64,000 nt of DNA, from NCBI GenBank assembly GCA_029747585.1, contig JAPEVF010000037.1:62001-126000 (forward strand). Reading direction: 5' to 3'. Below, in pieces: positions 34,642 to 45,898 of this stretch (within the stretch, counting starts at the first letter, position 1; the number at the start of each line of letters is the position of its first letter). Both the position numbers and the translations under genes were made by a program. Source of the stretch: Pleurotus djamor (Eukaryota > Basidiomycota > Agaricomycetes > Agaricales > Pleurotaceae). The notes under the pieces are model-generated. The model had not been told where the DNA came from. It ran no database searches and saw nothing but the letters and a program-made list of their open reading frames with translations.

Positions 34642-35331
34642 GCAATATTTAGGAGGAGGAGGACGTAGCGGAGGTCGATGGTGGATGTCGCGGAGAAAGA
34701 GGAAATGTTGGTGTTGTCTGGTGAGGCAGCCCCTCCGGTATTTATTCCTTGTTCATAGTCGAGGACCTCTTTATGGTTCTCATGTGAGTCAAGCCAAGCT
34801 CAATGCACAGTGCCACTTGTGCCTGATGGCGTCTACCCTGCTTCAAGCACGCCTCCGCTTACTACGGCTTGGTTCCAATTTTGGGCCCGGACTGGCTCGC
34901 AACACAATGAATGTCCGTGGTTCGCTGCTAGGCTATGTCATCATCATCACTATCAACCAATTTTTGTAAAGGAGCTATGGCTTCGCTGTTCAACATTCAT
35001 TCTCGAAACTTGAATCAAAACAACAAATCGATCCAGTTGAGATCACCGAATGCCGAGCCGAAAGTGCTACGGTAACGCAATTAAGATGAGGAGATATCCA
35101 GGTCCGGGGTATAGATAGCAGGTATCAGGAATTACGGAAAACAAGCAGCTATGCACTATTCACATCAATACATGAGGGTGGGGGAGAACGATAGTAGTAT
35201 ACACGCCAAAAATTCACGGAATGAGATCAACGAGTGTCTATATAGATATAGATAATCATACCAGACCAGAACGAACGAGCCTTGTCCTCGTCCTTTTATC
35301 ATCTACAGCCGAGAGATAGAGATAAAAACGA
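34642..35331. other. intergenic region
   Basis: Promoter side of the arrestin-like gene and 3' flank of the 2-TM protein gene. No gene seen. Confidence 0.4.
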
Positions 35332-36534
35332 TCAAGTCCGTGATTGATGAGAAACTCTCGACGTGGGACGCTCAAGCCTTGATAGCGTTTCCTCTAACCG
35401 CCTTGCACGTTCGGCATCGCAAACCTCTTCCCAGTCCTCGTCTCGGCTTCTGTAGCTCACAGGCCGTGACGGTCTATCGCTGTCCACCAGAGCACTCAGT
35501 CGTTGGCTGATGCGACTGATGGGCCTCTGGAGGGTATTCGGCATAAACCCTGCCAAGAGGAGTGTACTCCCCCGCGTATTACCGTATGCGGGCGGGGGTG
35601 GGGCAGCGATGAGATGGTCCTCCACATCGCCGGTTCCAACACCACTCTGCGCTAGGGCCGCAGCGTAATTGGGTAAAGGAGGACGATTCCAAGGTGACAA
35701 GGCAATGATGGAGTCCATGTTGGAATTATGATGACGGGAGGTAGGTAACATTTCTCCAGCATGGAGATGGGCATAGCGTTCGGCGCGCAATCGGAATACT
35801 CGGCGTTCGATGAAGATGAGCTGGCCAAGAGCGGCGATCGCAAAGACAACGTGCACGAAGATGTAGGAAGAGGCACCTGGGCTTGGTCGTCCACTCGGTT
35901 GAACCCGTTGAGCAGAAATAACCCAAGCAGCAATGGTACCGCAAAACACTAGGATTTGGAGAATAAAGGTAAGGAGCGTGGTGAGTCGAAAACCCTGGTA
36001 TGAGGGCACTTTGTTTCCTTTGAGGAGGAAGCCAAGGAGGCCCTTTTGGTTTGCTTTAGATCTGGCTTGGGAGTTGATGGAGGTGGAAGTTGATGCGGAG
36101 GATTGGGTGCGCGCCAGCGGTACCGATGAAGGTCCTGCTGTAACGGTTGCAGCAGGCGTCGCGGGAAGGTCCCTGTCAGCTGGATGCCGACTGGGCATGG
36201 GCATATCGACCACTACAGTCTGTGCAGCTCGGTTTCCGCTGCGCCCATGTATATCTTCTCGATACCCAATCTCTCCACGCTTCGAAGGCAACGGCGCAGC
36301 CTGTTGCCGTCGTTCCACCTCCTCCACTGGGGAATCTCTGCTCCCACTGCTACTTGGAAACGATGAGGCAGTCGGCGAGACATTGCTTGGCACCATTATC
36401 GTCGACGACGTCGTAGCAGTCGAAGAATTTGAGGTTGATGGCGCAGCTTCAGCGAGAGATGATGATGATGAACCGGAACTTGATGCTGACGGGACAGTCG
36501 GGATCATTTCTGGCACGGAAACGCTCTCAGGCAT
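35332..36534 (-). CDS. two-TM hypothetical protein with Ser-rich N-terminus
   Basis: Single-exon frame of 400 aa from the ATG at 36534; the open frame extends further upstream without an ATG, and a CAG just before this ATG could be an acceptor, so a small 5' exon is possible. The N-terminal 170 residues are a Ser/Thr/Pro/Ala-rich low-complexity region. Two hydrophobic segments follow (TTLLTFILQILVFCGTIAAWVI and IFVHVVFAIAALGQLIFIERRVF), separated by a short loop, giving a hairpin with both ends on the same side. The C-terminus is charged, with DEDWEEVCDAERARRLEETL. I recognise the layout from agaric hypothetical proteins but know no function. Confidence 0.6.
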   Translation of the reverse strand: MPESVSVPEMIPTVPSASSSGSSSSSLAEAAPSTSNSSTATTSSTIMVPSNVSPTASSFPSSSGSRDSPVEEVERRQQAAPLPSKRGEIGYREDIHGRSGNRAAQTVVVDMPMPSRHPADRDLPATPAATVTAGPSSVPLARTQSSASTSTSINSQARSKANQKGLLGFLLKGNKVPSYQGFRLTTLLTFILQILVFCGTIAAWVISAQRVQPSGRPSPGASSYIFVHVVFAIAALGQLIFIERRVFRLRAERYAHLHAGEMLPTSRHHNSNMDSIIALSPWNRPPLPNYAAALAQSGVGTGDVEDHLIAAPPPPAYGNTRGSTLLLAGFMPNTLQRPISRISQRLSALVDSDRPSRPVSYRSRDEDWEEVCDAERARRLEETLSRLERPTSRVSHQSRT

Positions 36535-37871
36535 CTGATGGTGAAGTAGATGCCCGTGTGGGACGGTTTCGTCGCCGTCGTCGCCGTCTTTAGATGGTCG
36601 TTCCGGTTGAAGATGGTTGGTCGTTAACAACAAAAAAGAGAAAGGCTTTGCACCTGGCAAGGCAGGCCGTCGTGGTAGTGTGTTGTTACGCCTGCTTTCC
36701 AACACACGACGCGATGACGACGTCAGGCCTCAAAAAGAGGGGAGTAGGGGAAAGTGATGTGGCAAGGAAAACCAGGACAACCGACGAACTAAAACGATTT
36801 GAGTTGGCAGTGTTGAATTGGGTGGGAATTTTAGGCCGTCGTTGTCATTCCCCAGAGCGCTCAGCGCTGGATCTTCCCTGCAGGATGTCTCCAAACTCCC
36901 GACGGACGATGCGGCGAACAGTGAGCAAGTGGATGCTACAGTTCAAGAGTGGGTACCGATATCGATACTACACGGTGTTCATCATGTTGCACCTGATACT
37001 CTTGATACCAATTCACATGCGTAGTGGTTACAGACCAAACCAACAAACGGAATCAATATCTGCTTGTAACGTTGTCTACGTCCTCGCTACTTCATGTGTG
37101 CTATTCTACACAGAAGCGAGCAACGTTGTGAACCTGAGTCTGACGACAACAATGAGCTTCTTCGGCTTGGCACAGTGCTCTAGAAACGTGGGGAGCTCGT
37201 TTCAGGAAGTAAAATATGACTCGAACGCAAGAGAACCAGCTCGACTCGTAATTCCTCGCTATCTGTTCAATCGGACATCACTGCGTCAGTAACGTTATTG
37301 ACGAAGAAAAAAAGATCCACGGACAAATTCAAACCATATGGAGGTGGCTGAGTAATGGTCTCGAGGCTCGTCGAGTCATTATACGTAGGTCCGGGCGTAT
37401 GAAGTTGATCCATCAACGAAGGTTCAAATGTTTTACACTTGTCCGCAGAATGCACTGCGAAAAAAAACCAAACATGTACTGCAGGTTCGGGTCTGGTCTC
37501 ATGTTCGGGACGGAAGACCCTCCGAAACAATCGCAGATGACACAATAGAGATGATGAAGGTGAAGGGAAGGCCCTACTTGCTGTTTGCTAGGACGTCCGA
37601 TACCTCAAACGAATCATAAGAAACTGTGTTGAGACCGGTGTCACGCTCGCGCACGTTCGGGTCGGCTCCGGGGGGTGAAGCTCCAGCTTTGAAGGGACAA
37701 AGTCCGTGTATACTATTCCATTGCTCTCGTCATCTAAGCTCGATGCTGTCTTGATTGCTCGAAGCAGACGTGCCATTCATGAAACGCGCAGAATATCTAC
37801 ACACCGGGAGCATAACACCACCCACGGGACCTCTTAGCGAGAGGCTCGGTCTCGCGAAACCCCCCTCGACA
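36535..37871. other. intergenic region, weak coding candidates
   Basis: About 1.3 kb. On the minus strand two frames (37776-37588 and 37545-37267) can be joined in phase by an intron over 100 nt long, starting MARLLRAIKTASSLDD, but intron length and composition are atypical, so I do not call a gene. Confidence 0.35.
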
Positions 37872-39808
37872 TCATGACTTTTCTTGCAAAGTTGGAGTGT
37901 CTTCCTGCACCTCCCCCTCTTGTACTCCATCATCAAACCACCCCAACCTATTCCGTATCCATAGTGCAAAGTACGTCAGAGCAAGCAAGATGGGCACCTT
38001 CGTAATTGTTCAGTTCCCGAAAAACAAGGAAAACGCACTCAGACGAACGAACCTCAACAAGCGGACCAATGGTTGCCGCTAGCGCCTCGGGTGAATCAGT
38101 TCCGAAATTTGCTACCGCAACGGCAATCGCAAGTTCCTGACATTTCAACGGAGAGTGATAATGAGCGAGGTTACTCCAAGACACCAAGGTGGGAACCTAC
38201 GAAGTTATTCGATCCAGCCGTGAAAGCTTGCACAACGGCTGTATCGTACCCTCCAAGCTGTTTCTTGTACTTCTTGCGCGAACTCAGGTAGTAGATTGAG
38301 AAGAACGTGAGGAACCACACAATGATGAAGTACTTCCGTTTCAAACTTCTCAGCTATGTCGCACGGGAAGACGGTCGACCATACTCACCAACGTCAGCGG
38401 CACAACGATTCGAAAAACGGAACCGATATTATTGATGATCCGTTTCCCCTAAGGATCATTTTATCAGCGCCTGGCCTTGTATTGAATGTGCATCGCCCAC
38501 CTGGTATGCAAACAATATGATGATTGTATACAACAGACCCAGTAAAGCGATCGGGCTGATAATCCTGATGAATCTATCGAAAGAAGCGGAGGAAAGCAGC
38601 CGTTTGAAGGTGAATCGAGCAATGATACCGGCAGCAAGAGGGATACCGAGGTACTGAAATGGGGCCTCAGTGAATGACACGGCGGCAGCGTTCGGAGAAG
38701 TAAACATACGATCCCCACACTAGTTGAAACCTCCGAGTAATGAAGATGAAGTTGAGGACTATTTGATCCAGGACTCGAGCCAAGTATGTTCAAGAAGAGG
38801 AGAGCGTAAGGGGAGAACAACACAATCTGCGTGGAAAAATCGATCTTGGTCAATGAAGCCCGTCGTAGAATGTCACTTACCTGTAGCAGGGAATTAATGC
38901 CAACAAGTATGGCGCAATATTGCATGTCTCCTTTGGCGAGACCAGACCATATCAACACCATAGCTACTTCGAATTAGCGAGGGACATGGGAAAGAAGGGC
39001 ACACCCATATCGTACCTATACAGCGAGCTATATAGGAGGATGAGATACAGAGCTCCGATGGTATAGGTAGACTAGAACGCACCGACACCTATGAGTAAAA
39101 CTCCCTTGCGTTCCCTTTCAAGCGAGCGTTCAGGAAGGGTGGCCCAAGCAAGCCCGAGCATAATGAAGGGAGCAACTATCCAGTTCAGGAGGAAAGACAG
39201 CGCGATATGCATCCATATTGTTCGCGTGGATAGCACCGAAAAGAGGCATTCGTATTTGACCTTGGTTAATACCGCTGAAATATGTCACATTTACCGTCAA
39301 ACTTAGTGACACACGCTTGAACTCGCAAAGACTTACGCCACATCATAAGCAGAAGACCAACCATGACGGCTAGAAGGCGATCATCAGCATCATGTTCTGT
39401 CGGCATGGGACAATGAAACATACGGATGGATACGCCGTTCCACTGAGCGCCGCCGAAGGCTTCGTAAACACCGCGTTCCTACGAAACGATGAGTCCAAGA
39501 TATGTGTACAAAGGCAAGATGGGGCTTACGGCGTAAACACCAATCACGACACCCAAGATCATAGAGATGAGGATGAGCAAAGGTAGCCATCTAGGATTTG
39601 AGCATAAAAATCAGTGCGCTAGGTCAAAGGAGACCACTATGGTCCCAACCTATCAAGCAGAGAAAGCGATTTGTATAGGGCTGGATTCAGGAAGTAAATC
39701 ACACAACAGGGAGGTGTTTTCAGACGGGAATGCTCTACCTGTGGCATCGGCGCGGTCTGTGTGTGCTTCTGTGGACACATTGTCGTGGTCTCTCTTGTCA
39801 TCCACCAT
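37872..39808 (-). CDS. ACR3: arsenite efflux transporter, ACR3 family
   Basis: Plasma-membrane As(III)/H+ antiporter with ten TM segments. Fourteen exons close exactly: 39739-39808, 39650-39680, 39530-39590, 39424-39478, 39337-39369, 39083-39274, 39016-39027, 38881-38963, 38710-38826, 38501-38653, 38389-38448, 38201-38332, 38053-38136, 37872-37997, for 402 aa. Hallmarks are LPLLILISMILGVVIG, QWNGVSIPVMVGLLLMMWP, WIVAPFIMLGLAWA, ARCIAMVLIWSGLAKGD, YCAILVGINSLLQIVLF, YLGIPLAAGIIARF, AVVQAFTAGSNNFELAIAVAV and AATIGPLVEVP. Cys150 in TM4 corresponds to the essential Cys of yeast Acr3. It lies in a 12-nt exon (39016-39027) encoding essentially A-R-C-I. Many exons are tiny, as in some basidiomycete transporters. 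No arsenate reductase or regulator gene is adjacent. Confidence 0.9.
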
Positions 39809-40327
39809 TATTGAAGGACGTTGTGATATGCTTCGGTTGATGGGTGGTGGAAGTGGAGGTCGGCCGTAGAACCTCGAAGTATTTAACTATTTTCCAGAAC
39901 GCCAAGAAACCCCTGAGGATGTCACTGCAGCCCTCTGATTGGCTAGCGAGTATGTCACCCCGAACCTATGATTCGCTCACTGATCGCTTCAGACCAAGAT
40001 ATGATGATAGAAGCGAAGCAACATTACTCACCGACACACGCATAAAAAGCGGTTTGGATTCTGAGCAAGCAAGGGAAACGCTCAACTGATCGCGCCAAAA
40101 ATACGTTTATCCATTATGCATTCACTGAATCACGTAGCAAACATAGCTTCAACATCCGTCGTCCTAGTTGTCTCGTCTCGAGGAATAATAGGACCTAAGT
40201 CTACAACCGTGTAAAAAGCAAAAGTCTTGACTTCAGGTTGAAGTGAAGACGAATGCTTTGTTTTACTTGGCGAATCAAGAACACTAACATGGGGAATGAG
40301 TCAAGTCCAAATCGGAATGAAAGGAAC
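39809..40327. other. intergenic region
   Basis: Holds the ACR3 promoter and the dynactin gene's 3' flank. Plus-strand frames (39844-40089) are not credited. Confidence 0.4.
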
Positions 40328-42108
40328 TCACTCATCCGTCGGCCCACCATCGTCCGATCTGTAAGTATAAGTGACCAGCATGTTAAACTGCAGAGCGTCA
40401 GATGGAATCAAGACGGTGGAAAAGTTGGGACAACTGCGCACCTTCACATTCCCCCGAGCTTCCTTGCCTATCACCACCTCGCCACCAACAACAGTAACAT
40501 TAGCTCTCTTCTCCAAAACGCCAACATTCTTCGTTTTGCTCTTGACCTCCTTCTCCCTGCCGGCCCGTCCCAAACTCCCATACCCAGTCCCACCCAGCCC
40601 CAAGCTTTCATCATCAAACATGTCCTCGTCATCATCATATTCCCAAGCCTCTGCGAACGCCGCCACAGAGAAGAAAGAAGTCGGCAAGGATATAGCAAAC
40701 GGTGGACGGCGAGCTTTCTCTGGTGCAGGCGTTCCTTCTTTGGCGGAGGTACCAGCTGTTGTTGGCGCTGTGGACGTAGTTACATGAACACGTTGCACGG
40801 AAAGCTTGATCTGGATGGGGTCGTAGAGAGGATTCGTGAAAGCAAGATGGAATGGATATGTCTTGCCCGCATACATCCCGCCTTGTGACTCTCGGTCATC
40901 TTCTGGTTGAGGTGGGGCAGCAGATCGACCTAAGGTCCTCTTTGCTTCCTGAGTCGGTGGTCGAGCATTTAAAACGTGTGGCAACGCGATGGAGATGGCA
41001 GGCAGGTAATTCGCTGCCATGAGCTTGATCTTGTAGCGGACCGATTGTGCCTTTTGCTCTGGTTTGATGAGGATATGTGTACAGGTAGAACAGCGCTTCG
41101 TCCTCTTTGCATGGAGAGGAACGCGAAGCGGTTTGAGGTCACTACGAATGGCCATGAATCATCCATCACTTGGTTGTAAGAAACTCAGAACGCACTCGAT
41201 CTTCAAAGAGGATGTCCAACTTGCACCCCACCGCTGCTCTAGGCTAGCAATTTCATATGGGCTCTCCATATGCTGCATGAGCTCGACATCTCTCTCTCCT
41301 CCACCTCCAAAACTGTTGGCTGCAGCCATAACGTCCATACGGCTCTTATACACAGGAAACTCGTCTTTGTTCGCCGTCTTATCCTTCCCCGACCGACCCG
41401 CTGATCGACCATGTGCATTGTACCGCGCAACTCCAGGGATATCGCGACTCAGCGCGGCAGATGCAGCAGCGATGGAACTAGACGGGTGTGCATGGGGGTG
41501 GTGGTTTGTTGAATGCGGATAGGAAGAAGTAGAAGCAGAGACCGACGCAGCGCGAATGAACGGCTCAAAGTGTTCCTTTAGCCGTTCAAATTCCAGAGAC
41601 TCTGGTGCTGAATCCTCCACTTTCTGCAGTTGAGCTGGACAAGCGCGTCATCTATGAGACAAGCAAGTAACAACGAAAGAAAGAGCGCACCAGCAAGCCC
41701 AGTTGGCTTCTCAAACGTAATCCCGACCTCTGCAGAGTCCCATCTGCAATGATTGCAATACAAAAAGAAGGGCGGTTCCCCCAACATCGAGGAACCACTC
41801 ATCTCCGGTGGATCGGAGGGCACGACACTGAGAGTGTTTCGGCAGTTTGGACATTGAAAACAGTTCCTTGCGCATCGATTCTTCTCAGCTCGGACGCTGG
41901 CACTTGGTACCTCGAAAAGACAATTTGGACAGTAATAACCGCTGACTTCTATGGCGACACAACGATTGCAGCGTATGGCGTCGCATTCCTCGCAGAAGAA
42001 AAGTGTGTGTAGTTGATGGAAGCTGTATGACGAGGAGGGCAGATGCGGTGGCGGTGGTATCGAGGATGTGGACAAACAGGGACAGTGGTAGTCGACAGTA
42101 GGAGCCAT
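40328..42108 (-). CDS. DCTN4: dynactin subunit 4 (p62)
   Basis: Pointed-end component of dynactin, cofactor of cytoplasmic dynein. Exons 41691-42108, 41196-41634 and 40328-41141 give 556 aa. The N-terminus is Zn-binding: FCEECDAIRCNRCV, YYCPNCLFEVPSASVR, CFQCPNCRNTL and LYCNHCRWDSAEVGI. The middle part has PTGLAAQLQK and SRMDVMAAAN-type stretches. The C-terminal half carries DDLKPLRVPLHAKRTKRC, CTHILIKPEQKAQSVRYKIKLMA, a Pro/Ser-rich insertion and PFHLAFTNPLYDPIQIKL followed by beta-rich sequence ending in TYTYRSDD. Introns are 56 and 54 nt. Filamentous fungi need this protein for nuclear positioning (Neurospora ropy-2 family). Confidence 0.9.
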
Positions 42109-42526
42109 GCTGAGACCTAAAAATAGACTCCGAAACGCGTTTGCTTAAGTTAGGAGTGCCCCTGGGCACGTAGTGACTTGAATTGCAAAACGACTCGTGA
42201 ACGCCAGGAATGCCAGGGTTCCGTTCTCCTGTGCATTTTCAAAGAAAAGAATGTCCGCGTAGAAGATGCTAACGTACACTGTATGGTGCCAGATTTTCCA
42301 AGAATATCCCAAGATTTCCCAAGCGCATCGCCTGACCAAGTTTTGGCAAGCGCATCCCCACAAAACTGCACTCACGGACCGTCCACTCAATGTTCCGACG
42401 TAGTGCCGTTCCTTCAGCCTCAACTGCTCTTCCGGCTGAAAGCATTAGCTACCCACCTTAGCTGTAAGCGGAATTTTCTACTTATATGAGATCGGAGACG
42501 GAACGATGACTCTTTAGCCCCCAACA
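42109..42526. promoter_or_regulatory. divergent intergenic promoter region
   Basis: 418 bp between the starts of the dynactin p62 gene (-) and the GDSL hydrolase gene (+). No clear TATA box; a partly repeated CCAAGA(T/A)TTTCCCAAG-like segment is seen near 42300-42330. Confidence 0.35.
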
Positions 42527-43879
42527 ATGCTTCACTACCGCATTGGCTCAGCCGTTCTCTTTGCTCTTTCTCTACTCGCTAACGATGTAGGCGGCGCTTC
42601 ACATGAAGACGTCCACATAAGAGCACCTCCAAAAGTCTTCAATGGACACTGGGTGGCTGCCTGGGCATCAATGCCTCAGCTCACCGAAACATCAAACCTA
42701 CCTCCCACACCATTCACCACTTCCAGCGTCGTATTCGCCAATTCAACCTTACGCCAGACCATCCATGTCACTGCTACCACCTCTCGCATCCGCCTACGCA
42801 TCTCCAACGCTTTCGGACTTACCGACCTTCCTATCACCGCCGCAACCATCGCGAAACCCGTTGGTCGAAACGCCTCTGACACCGGCGCTGGAAGTCCTCT
42901 CATAGACACCAGCACGATCAAAACACTCACTTTCAGCGGTAGTCCAAGTTTCACTATCCCCAACGGCGCACTAGTCGTCTCCGATCCCATCAACATGGAG
43001 GTCAAGGCTGGAACGGAGCTCAGCATCGGGTTATTCTTAGCGACTGGTCAAACGGGGAATGATATTACCAGCCACCCTGGGAGCCGTACCACCATTTACA
43101 TGGGCTTTGGGAATTTGCTGAATACCGCCAGCATGGCGAATGCTGTGTCAATTCAGCATTGGTACTTCATAAGTACCTTGGATGCATGGGTCCCTCGAGC
43201 TCAGCGAACCTTAGCCATCGTAGGAGACAGCATCACTGACGGCCGAGGAAGCATACCAGATGCGAACAACCGTTGGCCAGATCTAGTTTTCGCCCGTCTT
43301 CAAGCCTCAAATAGCCCATCTCTCAAAACCATCTCCTTCGCCAACCAAGCAGCCGGAGGTAACCGAATCCTAGCTGATGGACTTGGCCCTAATGCTTTGG
43401 GCCGCTTCGATCGCGACGTTCTATCCCAACCCGGTGTTAAATTCGCGATGATATTCGAAGGAGTAAACGACATCGGCGTGGCCGCTGCGACCACTCAGGC
43501 CCAGCAAGATATCGGCGACAGAGTCATCGCTGCATTGAAACAAATCATCATTCGTTCACATGCGTCGGGAATTCCCATATTTGGTGCGACGATTACCCCA
43601 TTCAGCCAACCTGGATTTGCCTCCACCGTACAAGCCTACTCGAGTGCGACTCGAGAGGCTACGCGTCAGAGAGTGAATGCCTTCATCCGAGACAGCGGGG
43701 AGTTTGACGCGGTCGTTGACTTCGATGCTGCCATTAGGGATCCCACCAATCCGTCTCAAATAAAAACCGAGTTTGATTCCGGGGATTTCTTACATCCTAG
43801 CGTGGCTGGGTACCAAGCGATGGCACAAGCCTTTCCTTTGAATATCTTCGCTCCCTTCGAAGGCGGTGTTTTCGACTAA
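42527..43879 (+). CDS. secreted GDSL/SGNH hydrolase
   Basis: Single-exon 450-aa SGNH-fold esterase. Signal peptide at about residues 1-24. An N-terminal beta-rich domain (VAAWASMPQL, RQTIHVTATTSRIRLRISNAFG) typical of the XynE/SGNH_hydrolase subgroup precedes the catalytic domain. Block I is GDSITDG with Ser235, block III is GVNDIG, and block V is D420-F-L-H423 in GDFLHPSVAGY, completing the Ser-His-Asp machinery. Such enzymes deacetylate plant polysaccharides or hydrolyse esters, fitting a plant-matter decomposer. The absence of introns contrasts with nearly every neighbour and may reflect retention from a retroposed or laterally acquired copy, or simply intron loss; sequence alone does not decide. 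Confidence 0.88.
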   Translation: MLHYRIGSAVLFALSLLANDVGGASHEDVHIRAPPKVFNGHWVAAWASMPQLTETSNLPPTPFTTSSVVFANSTLRQTIHVTATTSRIRLRISNAFGLTDLPITAATIAKPVGRNASDTGAGSPLIDTSTIKTLTFSGSPSFTIPNGALVVSDPINMEVKAGTELSIGLFLATGQTGNDITSHPGSRTTIYMGFGNLLNTASMANAVSIQHWYFISTLDAWVPRAQRTLAIVGDSITDGRGSIPDANNRWPDLVFARLQASNSPSLKTISFANQAAGGNRILADGLGPNALGRFDRDVLSQPGVKFAMIFEGVNDIGVAAATTQAQQDIGDRVIAALKQIIIRSHASGIPIFGATITPFSQPGFASTVQAYSSATREATRQRVNAFIRDSGEFDAVVDFDAAIRDPTNPSQIKTEFDSGDFLHPSVAGYQAMAQAFPLNIFAPFEGGVFD

Positions 43880-44068
43880 AGATGTTTGTGAAAATTCCAA
43901 TTATCCAAATATGTATTACGGTCACTGTTACAGAGAGGCAGAGGTATAGACTGCGTCGTCATGAGAGACCCAGGCTGTGCGCGACAGATGATTGAGCGCA
44001 ACGTTCATACTTGCGACAGTCGTTGATCCCTCACCGTGCGATATGTGCATCCGTAATGTGCATCATGT

Positions 44069-44640
44069 TCATTGTAGGCCTTGAGATTCTTGACGAGCGG
44101 GTACGCGACCCTCGAGTATTCCTTCGCCGTGTGCTTTCTCTTCGGTCTGAACATAGATAAATAAGTAGAAGATTGGCGGCTGTGGCGTGTATAATCTCAC
44201 CTTCCCCAACAACTAGACGGGTCCGGGGTAGGATGAGGTTAGATGCTCGATCAAGCCTAGGAAGAACCATCAAGACTGACTGTTCCTTTCGTTTTCTGAG
44301 CACCTAGTTCAGCCACGCTTGGGATTTATAGCTATGATGGGCGACTTACGTGGGCATACCCAACAACCTGATCTTTGAAAGGCACTTTCTTGCTCGGAAG
44401 CTCAACGACATTGATGCTAGGATCATTGACGAGCTGGTCTCTGGTTTGCTTGTCCACAACGCGGACTTCTGAGCCGTCGCCAGGCTGAGTGGAGGCTTGT
44501 TGAACAGACTTAGATGTCAAAAAGAATTCAACCCACTTGCGAGCGAGTAGGTACATACCTTGCTGAGGAATGCTTTGAGATCTAGTCGCTGGAACGACTT
44601 CAGAGGGCATGATGGGTTGGGTGCTTTGAGGGACAGACAT
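44069..44640 (-). CDS. small hypothetical protein with two microexons
   Basis: Five exons: 44559-44640, 44350-44495, 44281-44295 (15 nt), 44201-44212 (12 nt) and 44069-44146, giving 110 aa with exact phase. The N-terminus is Pro/Ser/Gln-rich; the middle has DKQTRDQLVNDPSINVVELP; the C-terminus, reachable only through both microexons, reads VVGYAHKTKGTLLGKTEEKA and then HGEGILEG. That end recalls the G-K-x-x-G spacing of CsbD-like stress proteins, but the match is weak. I know similar short agaric proteins of unknown function. Skipping the microexons or reading through the introns gives stops, which supports the model. Confidence 0.65.
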
Positions 44641-45898
44641 TTTTGTGGTAGGGGTTGTGGATACAAGATGGTGAGACGCGTTCAACCGCTCAATTTATCC
44701 CCTGAGGACTCCTGGAGGTAAGTAATGACATCATATGCTCCACGATCCTCGCAACAACTGCGTCATCATGATTTACGGGGAACTGAAGTCTTGACGTAAC
44801 TCCCATGCATTGACAATCTGTTCATATCTCTGGGAGTACAATTGAAAGTTGCGTCTCCCCGCCCTGGAATACTCACGGGATTTGAATTTGAGCACGTTGT
44901 GGGCATTAAAATATTTAACCCTTGGCTGGGCTTGATAAATGGAGGAAGCACAAAGGACCCTCCTCATTTCCATATGGTCGGCGAGTCACCGAACGGTAAA
45001 GAAACTGCCACGAAACCGCGTGCCCTCTAACTTGGGCGTTCGGCTCTGCTAGCTAGTCGGACTATGTTGTCTAAAAATGTGATGATCCAGCCGAAACGTC
45101 CTTCGCAGCTCCCCACCAGTGCATGACCGAGATACCTGACAACGGTTCGTATCGACGATTTCCTATCTCGACAGCCTCATACAAAGGCCAGTCATGGCAG
45201 GCCTACGTGACTGGACTTCGGCTCAGATTGCAGCACGTTTCCGTCATTGGTACGCATAATCCCGCGGCCGGTCTCCAGTCTGATCTGAGTTAAGTCAAGC
45301 CTTCGGGCATTGCTCGGGCATTGAAATACAGAAGGAGGAAAACACCGCCATAAGCACAGAAGTCGAGGCTCGACACAGCTTGCTCCCAGTCAGTCCAATG
45401 GAAATCTTCGGTATGGGTTGCTAAATATTCTTAGAGGATTCAACGAGGCAAATCGCACTCGGAGCATTGCCTTGATCACTGATACTAGACACGGTGGGAT
45501 GGATCTGGGACGATGTAGAAGTTGAAGAGGGGAGAGCGTAGAAGCGAAGAGAGTGAGGCTACTAAAAGGGTATGAAGCTTGTTCGGACCGCTGAGATAAA
45601 TTCCTGCAGGCACGACGCAAAAAACGCTCTCGACCTCGACACATGCCCGGCGACTCGTCGCTTCAGAGTTGCCACGAAAACCGAGTGCCATTCGAGTTCG
45701 ACATTAGACGCTGCGAGCTAGTAAGACTATGTGGTCCATACATGGGATCTGGTATGGCTGATACATCGCTCGTAGCTCTCTCTGAAGCACCTGGACCTCT
45801 CCCCGATAGTTTCCTGCTCTGTGATCGAGACTGTTTCAAGGAAGGGTATAAATATGTGGAACACACTCTTGGGATGATGCTTACCTCTCGGATACGAC
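44641..45898. other. intergenic region
   Basis: About 1.26 kb. Frames such as 45390-45691 (-) and 45643-46017 (+) are not credited; the latter overlaps the GGRSN gene in another frame. A missing upstream exon of the GGRSN gene cannot be excluded. Confidence 0.35.

Noticed and set aside
37267..37776. Two-exon minus-strand gene candidate
   Set aside because: Would need an intron over 100 nt, unlike the 48-84 nt norm here, and shows no domain.
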